Shown piece by piece: positions 34,862-43,966 of a DNA stretch of 64,000 nucleotides (the stretch's first letter is position 1; every line of letters begins with the position of its first letter). The stretch lies in the NCBI GenBank assembly GCA_035628135.1, contig DASPKM010000014.1, positions 1 to 64,000 of the forward strand, written 5' to 3'. A model generated the notes under the pieces. The model was not told the origin of the DNA and made no database searches. It saw nothing but the letters and a program-made list of their open reading frames with translations. Source of the stretch: DASPKM01 sp035628135 (GTDB lineage Bacteria; Bacteroidota; Bacteroidia; Chitinophagales; Chitinophagaceae). The translations under genes were made by a program, and so were the position numbers.

Positions 34862-37441
34862 TTAAACCGAATTCCTCCCCGCATTAATAATCCCGAACGA
34901 AGCGCGCATCGCGAGCTTTCCGTACGTTGCCTTCACCGGAACATCCTCTAACTGCTCCTCTAACTCCCGCACCCTGGTAATGGCAAACTGCTGTATAGTG
35001 GCCAATGGCAATACAATGCGTTCGCGCATTTGTATCGACAATTGGTCAACGGGATAATCGGCCATCAGCTCATTCTTGCCCGACAACAAAAAAATGTATC
35101 GCAGCGTAAGCTCATATTCTTCGTAGATCCTGTTCCAAAGCTCGCCGTATTTGGGATGCTTCGATAAAAAAGCCGTCAAAGGAAAAAAGCACTTCTTCAT
35201 CGCCATTTCGCAGTTATCGACCAGGGTTTTGAAAAACAAGGAATTCCTGTACAATTGACGCACTTCACCCAACCTCCCGGCCTTGTCCATTTGTTGAAAT
35301 GCAGCGCCTACACCATAATATCCCGTCACGTTCTGCTTTAACTGGCTCCATGCGCCCACAAAGGGAATGGCCCGCAGGTCTTTCAACGTAAACCTCGACG
35401 AGGCATTGCGCCTGGCCGGTCTGCTGCCGATATTGGTATCGGCATAAAAACGCAACGGACTTACATGCAGCAGGTAGTCCAGAAAATCCGGGTGGTCTTT
35501 CAGGGATGCATATGCGTGAAAACTCGCATCTGCCAGTTCTTTTAACAAGCTTTCTTCCTCAGGCTCCAGCGTCACCTGGCGGGCAGAAAACAATGCATTG
35601 GAAATGCCTGCGTGCAGCAACTGTTCAATATTGTATTGCGCGGAATCAATAGTGCCGAAATTGGAACTGACGGTTTGTCCCTGAATGGTGAGCTGGATCT
35701 CCTGGTTCGAAATTTCTTTGCCCATAGAAGCGTAAAACTTGTGCGTTTTGCCTCCTCCCCTTGCAGGTGGGCCGCCGCGCCCATCGAAAAACACCACATC
35801 GATATCGTAGTTGCGCGAGATGCCCGTCAACGCTTTCTTGCATTCATAAATGCCCCAATTGGCCATGAGGTAGCCGCCATCCTTGGTACCATCCGAAAAG
35901 CCCAGCATGATAGTTTGCCGGCGCTGCCTGCGCTCCAAATGCTGCCGATAAGTTTCATTTTCATACAGGGTACGCATGATACCGGGCGCGGCCCTTAGGT
36001 CGTCAACCGTTTCAAATAAGGGAACGATGTCGATATACAATTCTTCTTTCCTCCAACCTCCGAGCAGGAACAGGCCATACACCTCCAGGATATTCAATAC
36101 GCTGTGGCATTGACTGATGATATAACGGTTGCACCCCTGCGGGCCATTGTACAACTGTATATCCTTTATGATCCTGATGGTTTGCAGTGCATCGGCCGCT
36201 ACAGGATCTGCCGGTGTTTCAATGGAAGCCTCACCTGTCAATGAGGTCAACACGCTTATTTTTTCTTCATCCGGTAAGGCAGGATAACCAGCAGGCAAAG
36301 GTGAGTTGCCGCCTGCCAAAGCGTCGAGCACCTGTCCATGCACCGAACTTTCCTGCCGCACATCCAGCGAAGCGAAATGCAAGCCGAATACGTGCACCTT
36401 GTTCACGAGGTTGTCTACCAGGTGCAGGAAAAGACCATTGTGCTGGTGGATCAATATATCCCTGATCTTGTTCAATGCTTCCAATACGTCTTCCTTCGAA
36501 AGCCTGGTGCGTTGGCCGGGAATAAAGATGTTGTTGTACAACTGTTTTTCCAGGTCAGCCAGTATCACGTCGACCCCCGCGAAGGTCAAGCGGCGTTTCA
36601 GGCGGCGCGTTTCCAGGTAATAACAACGGATGATGGCCCCGCGCAAGGCATTGGCTACTTCGAGGGTAATGGCCGGCGTTACATTGGGATTGCCGTCCTT
36701 ATCGCCACCGGGCCAAAAGCCCATGACCATAATAGGATTGTTGCCAGGCACCGCATCGGGAAACTGGCTCTTAAGAAAAGTAATGATGCGGCCACAGGCC
36801 ACGTAAAAAACACTTTCGAGGTACCAGATCAGGCTTACAGCCTCGTCGTATGGAGTGGGTTTCTGTTTTTTAAAAAATGGTGTTTTACCCAATTGCTGCA
36901 GGTACATGTTTATCTGGTTGGTATTGTTGTCCACCAGCGCCTTGCCCAGGTCGTTGATGATACCTAATACCGGGCCCGGATAAAACTGCGTGGGATGAGC
37001 GGTGAGCACCAGCCTGATACCGAAATCTTTTAGTTTATCCGCCAGCTCTTCTCTTTTATTTTCCTGCTTCACTTCGGATTCCAGGTGCTTCAGTGTACCA
37101 ATGCCCTGCAGGTCGTTCACTTCCTTGAAAGCAGCGTCTTCCAGCGCGTCGAACAATACCACCTGCCGCTCTACGTATTGCACAAAGCGGAACAGCAGGT
37201 CCAACCTGTCTGCTTCCCCGGCATAGGAAGTATATTTTTGAAAGAAGGCTTCGATGATCTGGGTAGGGCTTTGTTTCTTTTTATAGCCTTCCTCGCAATC
37301 GTTGAGCAGTAACGATAACAGGATGCCCGTTTTCTCGATGCGGTGAAAAGGCAGGGAGGTAAAAAGACTGTTGTAGAGCTGGAATTTCAGGCCGACATGG
37401 TTCTTAAATTGCTGCAACCCATGAAACAACTGATGCGCCAT
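34862..37441 (-). CDS. ppc: Phosphoenolpyruvate carboxylase
   Basis: An 859-residue cytoplasmic enzyme that makes oxaloacetate from PEP and bicarbonate, feeding the aspartate family encoded next door. Conserved elements are LTAHPTQFYPG (catalytic His), GFWPGGDKDGNPNVT, the glycine loop VVFFDGRGGPPARGGGKTHKF (here ARGGG), and LGFSDGTKDGGYLMANW. The C-terminus ends RASFGIINAGRNSV; most bacterial forms end in ...TGPRNTG-like sequence and this ending resembles the divergent Bacteroidota type. It is divergent from the thr operon, sharing a 190-base promoter region. Confidence 0.94.
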   Translation of the reverse strand: MAHQLFHGLQQFKNHVGLKFQLYNSLFTSLPFHRIEKTGILLSLLLNDCEEGYKKKQSPTQIIEAFFQKYTSYAGEADRLDLLFRFVQYVERQVVLFDALEDAAFKEVNDLQGIGTLKHLESEVKQENKREELADKLKDFGIRLVLTAHPTQFYPGPVLGIINDLGKALVDNNTNQINMYLQQLGKTPFFKKQKPTPYDEAVSLIWYLESVFYVACGRIITFLKSQFPDAVPGNNPIMVMGFWPGGDKDGNPNVTPAITLEVANALRGAIIRCYYLETRRLKRRLTFAGVDVILADLEKQLYNNIFIPGQRTRLSKEDVLEALNKIRDILIHQHNGLFLHLVDNLVNKVHVFGLHFASLDVRQESSVHGQVLDALAGGNSPLPAGYPALPDEEKISVLTSLTGEASIETPADPVAADALQTIRIIKDIQLYNGPQGCNRYIISQCHSVLNILEVYGLFLLGGWRKEELYIDIVPLFETVDDLRAAPGIMRTLYENETYRQHLERRQRRQTIMLGFSDGTKDGGYLMANWGIYECKKALTGISRNYDIDVVFFDGRGGPPARGGGKTHKFYASMGKEISNQEIQLTIQGQTVSSNFGTIDSAQYNIEQLLHAGISNALFSARQVTLEPEEESLLKELADASFHAYASLKDHPDFLDYLLHVSPLRFYADTNIGSRPARRNASSRFTLKDLRAIPFVGAWSQLKQNVTGYYGVGAAFQQMDKAGRLGEVRQLYRNSLFFKTLVDNCEMAMKKCFFPLTAFLSKHPKYGELWNRIYEEYELTLRYIFLLSGKNELMADYPVDQLSIQMRERIVLPLATIQQFAITRVRELEEQLEDVPVKATYGKLAMRASFGIINAGRNSV

Positions 37442-37555
37442 TAGAAAATGTTTTGAAAAAATTGATCATTTAGCAAGCAGCAACGTTCGGGCAATGAAAA
37501 TAACTGATTTTGGTGAAAGGCCAATGCCGAATGAGGGGAAAGTGGCAGCGGAATT

Positions 37556-37586
37556 TTTGATCGTGTTGATTATTTCCTTACATTTA
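37556..37586 (+). promoter_or_regulatory. Predicted promoter of the thr operon
   Basis: TTTG (37556-37559), a 19-base spacer and TACATTTA (37579-37586) match the Bacteroidota -33/-7 pattern (TTTG-N19-TAnnTTTG) with one mismatch. Transcription would start near 37593, about 40 bases before the leader peptide. Confidence 0.6.
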
Positions 37587-37634
37587 CCATCGATACTAAC
37601 AGTGGCACGCAATTATTCCCATATCAGTTTTGCA

Positions 37635-37700
37635 ATGACAGCAGTTCCTGCTCCATGCGCCACTATTATTACTACCACTACCACCACAACAACCCGTTAA
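37635..37700 (+). CDS. thrL: Threonine leader peptide upstream of thrA
   Basis: A 21-codon ORF that begins MTAVPAPCA and ends TIITTTTTTTTR: eight consecutive Thr codons plus Thr-Ile-Ile just before. The E. coli thr operon leader is likewise a string of Thr and Ile codons. It lies 91 bases before thrA and behind a predicted promoter. It is therefore called a ribosome-stalling leader that senses Thr and Ile supply. The peptide is part of a longer open frame, but the promoter position supports this ATG. Confidence 0.8.
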   Translation: MTAVPAPCATIITTTTTTTTR

Positions 37701-37762
37701 GGGTTGTACAATATCATATCACCTTCTGGGCTATTCAGCTACCTACATCAGCAAACGCTGGT
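37689..37762 (+). promoter_or_regulatory. Hairpins of the thr leader region
   Basis: ACAACCC (37689-37695) pairs with GGGTTGT (37701-37707), overlapping the last Thr codons and the stop. A later stem ATCAGC / GCTGGT (37747-37752 with 37757-37762) precedes CATTATTTAATC, a weak terminator candidate. A clear G+C-rich terminator is lacking, so the mechanism is uncertain. Confidence 0.4.
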
Positions 37763-37791
37763 CATTATTTAATCTTCTCAATTATTTTTCC

Positions 37792-40236
37792 ATGCAGGTA
37801 TTAAAATTCGGCGGCACTTCAGTGGCCAACGCCCCAAATATATCCAGGGCAGCAGACATTATTCAGCAGGCAGTTGCCAAAGACAGGACCATAGTGGTTA
37901 TCTCGGCGCTCGGCGGCATTACGGACCTGTTGCTGCAATGCGGGCAACTGGCCGCGGCAGGCGATGAATTGTATCTTGAAAAACTTGCTATCGTAGAGCA
38001 CCGGCACCTGGACACGGCAAAGCACCTCGTGCCGCCCGCTCACCAAAGCGGCGTATTAAGCTTTGTAAAAACACAATGCAACGAAATAGAAGATCTATGC
38101 AAGGGCGTTTACCTCCTGCGGGAGCTTTCTGCCCGCACCATCGACAGCCTGCTCAGTTATGGTGAATTGATCGCTTCGCGCATAGTATCCGCGAGGTTGC
38201 ATTTCACCGGGCTGCAGAATGCCTGGAAAGATGCGCGGGAGCTCATCCGCACCGATTCCAACTTCACGCACGCCGCCGTGCATTTCGAATGCACCAATAA
38301 ATTCATCACGGAATATGTTGAATCTACCAGCGATCAGTTGATAATAGTACCCGGGTTCGTAGCATTCGATGCAAAGGGCATTACTACTACATTGGGGCGG
38401 GGAGGCTCGGATTACACCGCATCCATACTGGCCGCCGCTACAAAAGCCGATCGCCTGGAGATCTGGACAGACGTAAGCGGCATGATGACAGCCGATCCGC
38501 GATTGGTCACCAACGCTAAGGCCATCCGCTCCATCTCATACCAGGAAGCCATGGAGCTTTCGCATTTCGGCGCGAAAGTAGTATATCCGCCCACCATACA
38601 GCCGGTGATGCGGTTAGGCATTCCCGTTTGGATCAGGAATACATTTGCGCCGGAAGAAGCAGGCACCGTTATACAAAACGAACCCGCCAGGAATGGCAAC
38701 CATATCCGCGGCATATCCAGCATCAATAAGATTGCGCTGCTAAGCCTCGAAGGAAGCGGCATGGTCGGCATTCCCGGGTTCTCGCGCCGTTTGTTCGAAG
38801 CTTTGGCAAACGAAAAGATCAATGTCATTCTCATTACGCAGGCATCGTCTGAGCATTCTATTTGTGTAGGCGTGGAAGATACGTTGGCGGATAAGGCCAG
38901 GCAGGCCGTAGACAAGACCTTTGAATACGAGATCAGCACCGGCAGCGTGGAGCCCCTAACCATTGAACGGGAATTGGCCATAGTTGCACTGGTAGGTGAT
39001 AATATGAAAAACCACCCGGGCGTAAGTGGTAAAATGTTTGGGGCGTTGGGAAGGAACGGGGTGAATGTTCGGGCCATCGCGCAGGGATCGTCGGAACGGA
39101 ATATTTCAGCGGTAATTGCCGTGCGCGACGTGCAAAAGGCGATCAACGTGTTGCACGAAGAGTTCTTTGAAAATACTTCCAAGCAGCTCAACCTGTTTAT
39201 TGCGGGTACCGGCAATGTAGGCAGCAAACTCATGGAACAATTAAAGCAACAGCAGCGCTACCTGCAGGATGAGCTTCGGGTACAGCTAAAGGTTAGAGGA
39301 TTGGCCAACAGCAGGAAAATGGTGTACAGCGAAGAGGGCATCGACCTCGACCGCTGGAGCGAAATACTACAGAACGGCCAGCCCATGAACCGGGAGCAAT
39401 TCATACAGGACATACAATCGAAAAACTTGCGCAATGCGGTATTTGCCGATGTAACCGCCAGCGAAGACATTGCCGGTTGCTACCACAGCCTGCTGGAAAA
39501 AAGCATTGCGGTAGTGGCCTGCAACAAAATCGCGTGCTCTTCTTCCTTCAGGCAATACAAGCAACTGAAAAGCCTCTCGCGGGAATACAACGCACAGTTT
39601 TTATTCGAGACCAATGTGGGCGCGGGTTTGCCGGTGATCGGCACTTTGAACAGCCTGCTGCAAAGCGGCGACCAGCTAAAACGCATCGAAGCAGTGCTGA
39701 GCGGTACGCTGAACTATGTTTTTAATAATTACAATGCGGAAGAAGCGTTTGCCGATGTGGTAAAACGTGCGCAGGACGAAGGGTACACAGAACCAGATCC
39801 GCGACTGGACCTGGGCGGCACAGACGTAATGCGCAAGATCATGATACTGGCCAGGGAAGCAGGCGAACCGTTGGAAATGGAACACATCAGCAATCATTCC
39901 TTCATGCCCGCTTCGTGCATGGAAGGTGATGTAGACCATTTTTACAGCGAAATGCACCGCCATGAAGAACATTTCAGGCAGATATTCTTCAATGCATTCA
40001 ATGCGGGAAAGAAATTAAAGTTCGTTGCGAAGTACGAGGATGGAAAGGGCTCTGTGGGATTGCAGCAGGTTTCACCCGACCATGGATTTTATCATTTGTA
40101 TGGAAAGGACAACGTGGTATTGTTTTATACCAACCGTTACGTTGACCAGCCCCTGATGATAAAGGGTGCGGGCGCAGGCGCAGAGGTTACTGCATCCGGC
40201 GTGTTTGCGGACATCATCCGCGCAGCAAGAGTATGA
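37792..40236 (+). CDS. thrA: Bifunctional aspartate kinase/homoserine dehydrogenase
   Basis: An 814-residue fusion. The kinase domain starts MQVLKFGGTSVAN, with TTLGRGGSDYTAS and WTDVSGMMTADPRLV. ACT regulatory domains lie in the middle (GVNVRAIAQGSSERNISAVI). The dehydrogenase domain carries LFIAGTGNVGSKLMEQL and the substrate motif NYVFNNY...GYTEPDPRLDLGGTDVMRKIMILAREAG. It catalyses the first and third steps from aspartate to homoserine. It is the first gene of thrA-thrB-thrC and is preceded by a Thr/Ile leader peptide. Confidence 0.96.
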   Translation: MQVLKFGGTSVANAPNISRAADIIQQAVAKDRTIVVISALGGITDLLLQCGQLAAAGDELYLEKLAIVEHRHLDTAKHLVPPAHQSGVLSFVKTQCNEIEDLCKGVYLLRELSARTIDSLLSYGELIASRIVSARLHFTGLQNAWKDARELIRTDSNFTHAAVHFECTNKFITEYVESTSDQLIIVPGFVAFDAKGITTTLGRGGSDYTASILAAATKADRLEIWTDVSGMMTADPRLVTNAKAIRSISYQEAMELSHFGAKVVYPPTIQPVMRLGIPVWIRNTFAPEEAGTVIQNEPARNGNHIRGISSINKIALLSLEGSGMVGIPGFSRRLFEALANEKINVILITQASSEHSICVGVEDTLADKARQAVDKTFEYEISTGSVEPLTIERELAIVALVGDNMKNHPGVSGKMFGALGRNGVNVRAIAQGSSERNISAVIAVRDVQKAINVLHEEFFENTSKQLNLFIAGTGNVGSKLMEQLKQQQRYLQDELRVQLKVRGLANSRKMVYSEEGIDLDRWSEILQNGQPMNREQFIQDIQSKNLRNAVFADVTASEDIAGCYHSLLEKSIAVVACNKIACSSSFRQYKQLKSLSREYNAQFLFETNVGAGLPVIGTLNSLLQSGDQLKRIEAVLSGTLNYVFNNYNAEEAFADVVKRAQDEGYTEPDPRLDLGGTDVMRKIMILAREAGEPLEMEHISNHSFMPASCMEGDVDHFYSEMHRHEEHFRQIFFNAFNAGKKLKFVAKYEDGKGSVGLQQVSPDHGFYHLYGKDNVVLFYTNRYVDQPLMIKGAGAGAEVTASGVFADIIRAARV

Positions 40237-40301
40237 CCGAACGTTGGAAGTTGAAGGTTGGACATCTCCAACTTCAATATTCAACATTAAACTTACAAAT
40301 C
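40237..40301 (+). repeat. Self-complementary spacer between thrA and thrB
   Basis: TTGAAGGTTGG (40251-40261) and CCAACTTCAA (40268-40277) form a stem of about ten pairs with a bulge around ACATCT. It resembles the other intergenic palindromic repeats in design but not in sequence. Confidence 0.55.
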
Positions 40302-41231
40302 ATGAAATCAGTAAAAGTCCTGTGTCCCGCTACTGTCGCCAACCTCGTCTGCGGCTTCGACGTGCTGGGCATGGCATTGCACAGCCCGCGGGACATTATG
40401 CAGGTACGGCTAACAGATGAACCGGGCATACGCATTTGCCACGATGATGAATATGGATTGTCCAACGTTCCTGAACAAAATGTGGCCGGCGTGGCGCTGA
40501 TGGCCATGCTAAACGAAGTACCCGATGCACCAGGTTTTGAAGTACTGATCAACAAACGCATCAAGCCTGGCAGCGGTCTTGGTTCCAGCGCAGCCAGCGC
40601 CGCGGGCGTAGTAGTGGCTGCTAACTATTTGCTGGGAAATGTCTTTAATCGCGAAAAGCTGGTTCAGTTCGCGATGTGGGGTGAAAAGCTGGCTTCGGGC
40701 GTCAAGCACGCCGACAATATCGCTCCCTGTATTTATGGTGGCATCACGCTCATCCGATCGATCTTTCCATTGGATGTTGTGCAACTGCAGGCGCCGCCCA
40801 TGTATGTAACAGTAGTGCATCCGCAGATAGAAGTAAAAACTTCCGATGCCCGCCAGATACTCCGCAAGGAGGTGCAACTCAAGCAAGCCATCAAGCAATG
40901 GGGCAATATTGCGGGGCTGGTGGCCGGGCTTATGAAGAACGATTATAGTCTCATCAGCCGTTCGCTGGAAGACGTGATCATCGAGCCCGTGCGCAGCATG
41001 CTGATACCTGGATTTGACGCAGTAAAAAGCCGCTGCCGCGAAACCGGCGCATTGGGTGGAGGCATCTCTGGTTCGGGACCTTCCATCTTCATGCTTAGCG
41101 CCGAAGAATCCATTGCACGGCAGGTTGAATATGTGATGACCGAAGTATATGTAAGCGCCGGCATCGATTTTAAAACCTATGTAACCACTATCAACTACGA
41201 AGGTGTCAGCATTTTGGAGAATGACCATTGA
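40302..41231 (+). CDS. thrB: Homoserine kinase
   Basis: A 309-residue GHMP kinase from the ATG at 40302 (MKSVKVLCPATVANLVCGFDVLG); a longer open frame to 40233 would run through the spacer hairpin. The ATP loop is IKPGSGLGSSAASAAGVVVAAN, and GGISGSGPSIFML is the third motif. It phosphorylates homoserine for threonine synthase. A spacer with AATGAC repeats follows before thrC. Confidence 0.94.
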   Translation: MKSVKVLCPATVANLVCGFDVLGMALHSPRDIMQVRLTDEPGIRICHDDEYGLSNVPEQNVAGVALMAMLNEVPDAPGFEVLINKRIKPGSGLGSSAASAAGVVVAANYLLGNVFNREKLVQFAMWGEKLASGVKHADNIAPCIYGGITLIRSIFPLDVVQLQAPPMYVTVVHPQIEVKTSDARQILRKEVQLKQAIKQWGNIAGLVAGLMKNDYSLISRSLEDVIIEPVRSMLIPGFDAVKSRCRETGALGGGISGSGPSIFMLSAEESIARQVEYVMTEVYVSAGIDFKTYVTTINYEGVSILENDH

Positions 41232-41282
41232 CTGTTGACCAAATGACTTACTGACTCAATGACCTTAATGACTTAACGACCG
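41222..41282. repeat. Degenerate TGACC/AATGAC repeat between thrB and thrC
   Basis: TTGACTGTTGACC..., ACTGACTCAATGACC and TTAATGACTTAACGACC contain about six imperfect copies of the unit. Only the AATGAC orientation is present. The repeat begins within the last codons of thrB and ends at the ATG of thrC. Confidence 0.65.
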
Positions 41283-42581
41283 ATGAATTATTACAGCACC
41301 AACCAACAATCGCCTAAGGCCAGTTTCCGCGAAGCCGCTATTAAAGGGCAGCCTCCTGATAAAGGATTGTATTTTCCTGAACGCATTCCCATCCTGGATG
41401 CAGGCTTGTTACAGGATATTAAAAGATTATCGCGTGAAGAGATTGCACTGGAAATAATCCGGCCTTATACCGGCGATAGCATTCCCGGAACAGTATTAAA
41501 AGATATAATTGCACAAACCATCAACTTCGAATTTCCATTGGTGCAGGTAGAAGAAGACGTGTATTCGTTGGAATTGTTCCATGGGCCTACGCTTGCATTT
41601 AAAGACGTTGGGGCCAGGTTCATGAGCCGCTGCCTGGAATATTTTGCAAGAAATAATGATCATAAAATGGTGGTGCTTACCGCTACTTCCGGCGATACTG
41701 GCGGAGCGGTCGCCGACGGATTTTACAAAACTGATGGCATCGAAGTGGTCATTTTGTATCCTTCGGGTAAGGTGAGCAGTGTGCAGGAATTGCAGTTGAC
41801 GAGGCTCGGCCATAACATTCATGCGCTGGAAGTAAATGGCAGCTTCGACGATTGCCAGCGGCTGGTAAAACAGGCTTTTGCGGACCGCCCTTTGAATGAA
41901 GCGATAAGCCTCACTTCCGCGAATTCAATTAACATAGCCAGATGGCTGCCGCAGCAGTTCTATTATTTTTTTGCTTTACAGCAATGGCCGCATGCGCATT
42001 CGCCAGTGATCAGCGTGCCCAGCGGCAATTTCGGCAATCTTTGTGCGGGCCTGCTGGCATATCGTTCGGGCTTGCCTGTTCAGCATTTTGTTGCAGCCTG
42101 CAATGCGAATGATGCCGTGCCGCAGTATTTTCAAACGGGAAAATATCAACCCAAACAGTCCATTGCCACTATATCGAATGCCATGGATGTAGGCGATCCC
42201 AGTAATTTTGTGCGCGTGCTGGAGTTGTTTCAGTCAGATTCCGGACATTTACAAGAAATCATCAGCACTTATAGTATCAGTGACGAACATACGAAGTTGG
42301 CGATCGGAGAAGTATTCCATAAAAATGGTTATGTAATGGACCCTCACGGGGCGGTAGCTTATGCTTCCCTGAAAAAATATTTACAGCAACATCCAGGGAT
42401 GAAAGGAATATTTCTAGAAACCGCGCATCCTGTAAAATTCAGGGACTTAGTAGAGCAGCTCACGGGCAAAACTATAGACGTCCCCGCATCCATAGCCCGG
42501 CTACTGAATAAAGAAAAAAGAGCTACACGCATTAATGCGGACTATAGAGCGCTAGAAGAATATCTATTGAATAATGTTTAG
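41283..42581 (+). CDS. thrC: Threonine synthase
   Basis: A 432-residue PLP enzyme that makes threonine from phosphohomoserine. The PLP-lysine segment is LFHGPTLAFKDVGARFMSR; TATSGDTGGAVADGF binds phosphate. The N-terminal MNYYSTNQQSPKASFREAAIKGQPPDKGLYFPE is characteristic of this family. Its stop codon abuts the stop of the convergent caspase gene with no base between, leaving no room for a terminator. Confidence 0.95.
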   Translation: MNYYSTNQQSPKASFREAAIKGQPPDKGLYFPERIPILDAGLLQDIKRLSREEIALEIIRPYTGDSIPGTVLKDIIAQTINFEFPLVQVEEDVYSLELFHGPTLAFKDVGARFMSRCLEYFARNNDHKMVVLTATSGDTGGAVADGFYKTDGIEVVILYPSGKVSSVQELQLTRLGHNIHALEVNGSFDDCQRLVKQAFADRPLNEAISLTSANSINIARWLPQQFYYFFALQQWPHAHSPVISVPSGNFGNLCAGLLAYRSGLPVQHFVAACNANDAVPQYFQTGKYQPKQSIATISNAMDVGDPSNFVRVLELFQSDSGHLQEIISTYSISDEHTKLAIGEVFHKNGYVMDPHGAVAYASLKKYLQQHPGMKGIFLETAHPVKFRDLVEQLTGKTIDVPASIARLLNKEKRATRINADYRALEEYLLNNV

Positions 42582-43952
42582 CTAATACCGCTCGCCATCT
42601 GCGCTTAAATAAAGGTTTTGTTTTGTTAATACTTCAGTTTTTTCCTTGCACGCTTCGAGCACCAGTTTGCGCGTTCCATATTTAATTGGCTTGTTTTCAT
42701 CGATAGTTCGGAAGTAAAAAGTTATGGTCTGCGAAGGTTCTGCGATTATCCTATTATTAATATAGGACACCTCCACGCGCTCGAGGCAGCCTACACCACC
42801 TGCCGCAATCATTATATTGATCCTGTTTAGGTTGAACCGACCGCCAGACGCACCAGTCAACAAAATATCTTCTCCATAATTATTTACAAAACAATACGTG
42901 CCAAAAGCCTGGATCTCTGTTGCACAAATGCCGGGCTTCATATCCCTTGTTTCGGTATCGTATTTACGCATTTCATCCTTATTAATCAATCCAGAGGCGC
43001 CACCACTCCCGGTGTCATCCCTTGTCACAGCCGGCTTCTTATACTTCGCAATCGCGGTAGCATATTTATCAGCATTTACCGCGCTTACGGGAAACACGTC
43101 TTCATTTTTACTTTGTTTGTCCGGGTGCTGTTTACCATCTGTTTCCGCGGGTATTGCATTTGACAGGTAGTCGAACAATTCTCTAATGGTTACGATACCA
43201 TCGCCATTTCCCTTTGACCGCGCATTTTCTTTTGTTGTCTTATCAGCCGCACCACTAAGCCCCTGTATCAGTTGATATGTAAATATGCCGTGACCACCAC
43301 CCCATTTTGCGTCCTCAAATGACTTCTCGCTGCTCGACGAAGCAGTGATAGCAGCCCAGCCGGGCTCCTTTATAGAGGCTATGGTGGCTATATATTTATT
43401 CACCAATTCAGCGCCATCATCTTTTACTCCCAGGTAAATGCCCGATCCTCCTGAATGACAAGCATCGGCAAAAAACAATTTAAGCTTGGCCTTGCTATTT
43501 GAAAACTGCCGCGCCACATCGTCCTTTAACAGCGCAGTGCCTGTATAATTTTCATCATCGGTGTCGTAGGTGGTCAGGTACACATCCTTAACTGCCTTTG
43601 GATCGGGGACGCCATGTCCTGAAAAGAAAAAGACCACCACGTCTTCTTCCGTCGCCCTGTTGAACATGTCGCGCAAACCTTTAATGATGGCGCTACGAGT
43701 AGCTCGCTCATTGGTAAGCAGTACAATATTTTCAGGCTCCACACCTCCACCCTGCGGTGATTCTAAAAAGCTTCTATATGCCTCCGCGTCGCGGTGGGCA
43801 TATTTTAAAAAAGTAATGCTCGGATCGTTGTACCGTGATACGCCTACAACAACCGCATAAATCTGAGGCTTATCGGCAGTTGTATCCCTAACTGCGCTGA
43901 TGAACAAAAGGCTTATAGCCGCTAACATGCTTAGGATAAGTGCGCGTTTCAT
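42582..43952 (-). CDS. Secreted caspase-family peptidase (C14)
   Basis: A 456-residue protein with a signal peptide (MKRALILSMLAAISLLFISAV). The caspase fold shows QIYAVVVGVSRY, the catalytic His113 in VFFFSGHGV and the catalytic Cys165 in LFFADACHSGG. The p10-like part carries ITASSSSEKSFED and HGIFTYQLIQGL; the conserved Asp/Ser residues of the S1 pocket are consistent with an Arg/Lys or acidic pocket but cannot be decided by eye. A C-terminal 100-residue domain with paired Cys follows and is unknown. It is the last gene of a three-gene operon with a CHASE2-like receptor and a small secreted protein. Confidence 0.88.
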   Translation of the reverse strand: MKRALILSMLAAISLLFISAVRDTTADKPQIYAVVVGVSRYNDPSITFLKYAHRDAEAYRSFLESPQGGGVEPENIVLLTNERATRSAIIKGLRDMFNRATEEDVVVFFFSGHGVPDPKAVKDVYLTTYDTDDENYTGTALLKDDVARQFSNSKAKLKLFFADACHSGGSGIYLGVKDDGAELVNKYIATIASIKEPGWAAITASSSSEKSFEDAKWGGGHGIFTYQLIQGLSGAADKTTKENARSKGNGDGIVTIRELFDYLSNAIPAETDGKQHPDKQSKNEDVFPVSAVNADKYATAIAKYKKPAVTRDDTGSGGASGLINKDEMRKYDTETRDMKPGICATEIQAFGTYCFVNNYGEDILLTGASGGRFNLNRINIMIAAGGVGCLERVEVSYINNRIIAEPSQTITFYFRTIDENKPIKYGTRKLVLEACKEKTEVLTKQNLYLSADGERY

Positions 43953-43966
43953 ACTATTTATTTTTA

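Noticed and set aside
36338..36967. 209-codon plus-strand ORF inside ppc
   Set aside because: Antisense to well conserved PEP carboxylase sequence with no recognisable protein features.
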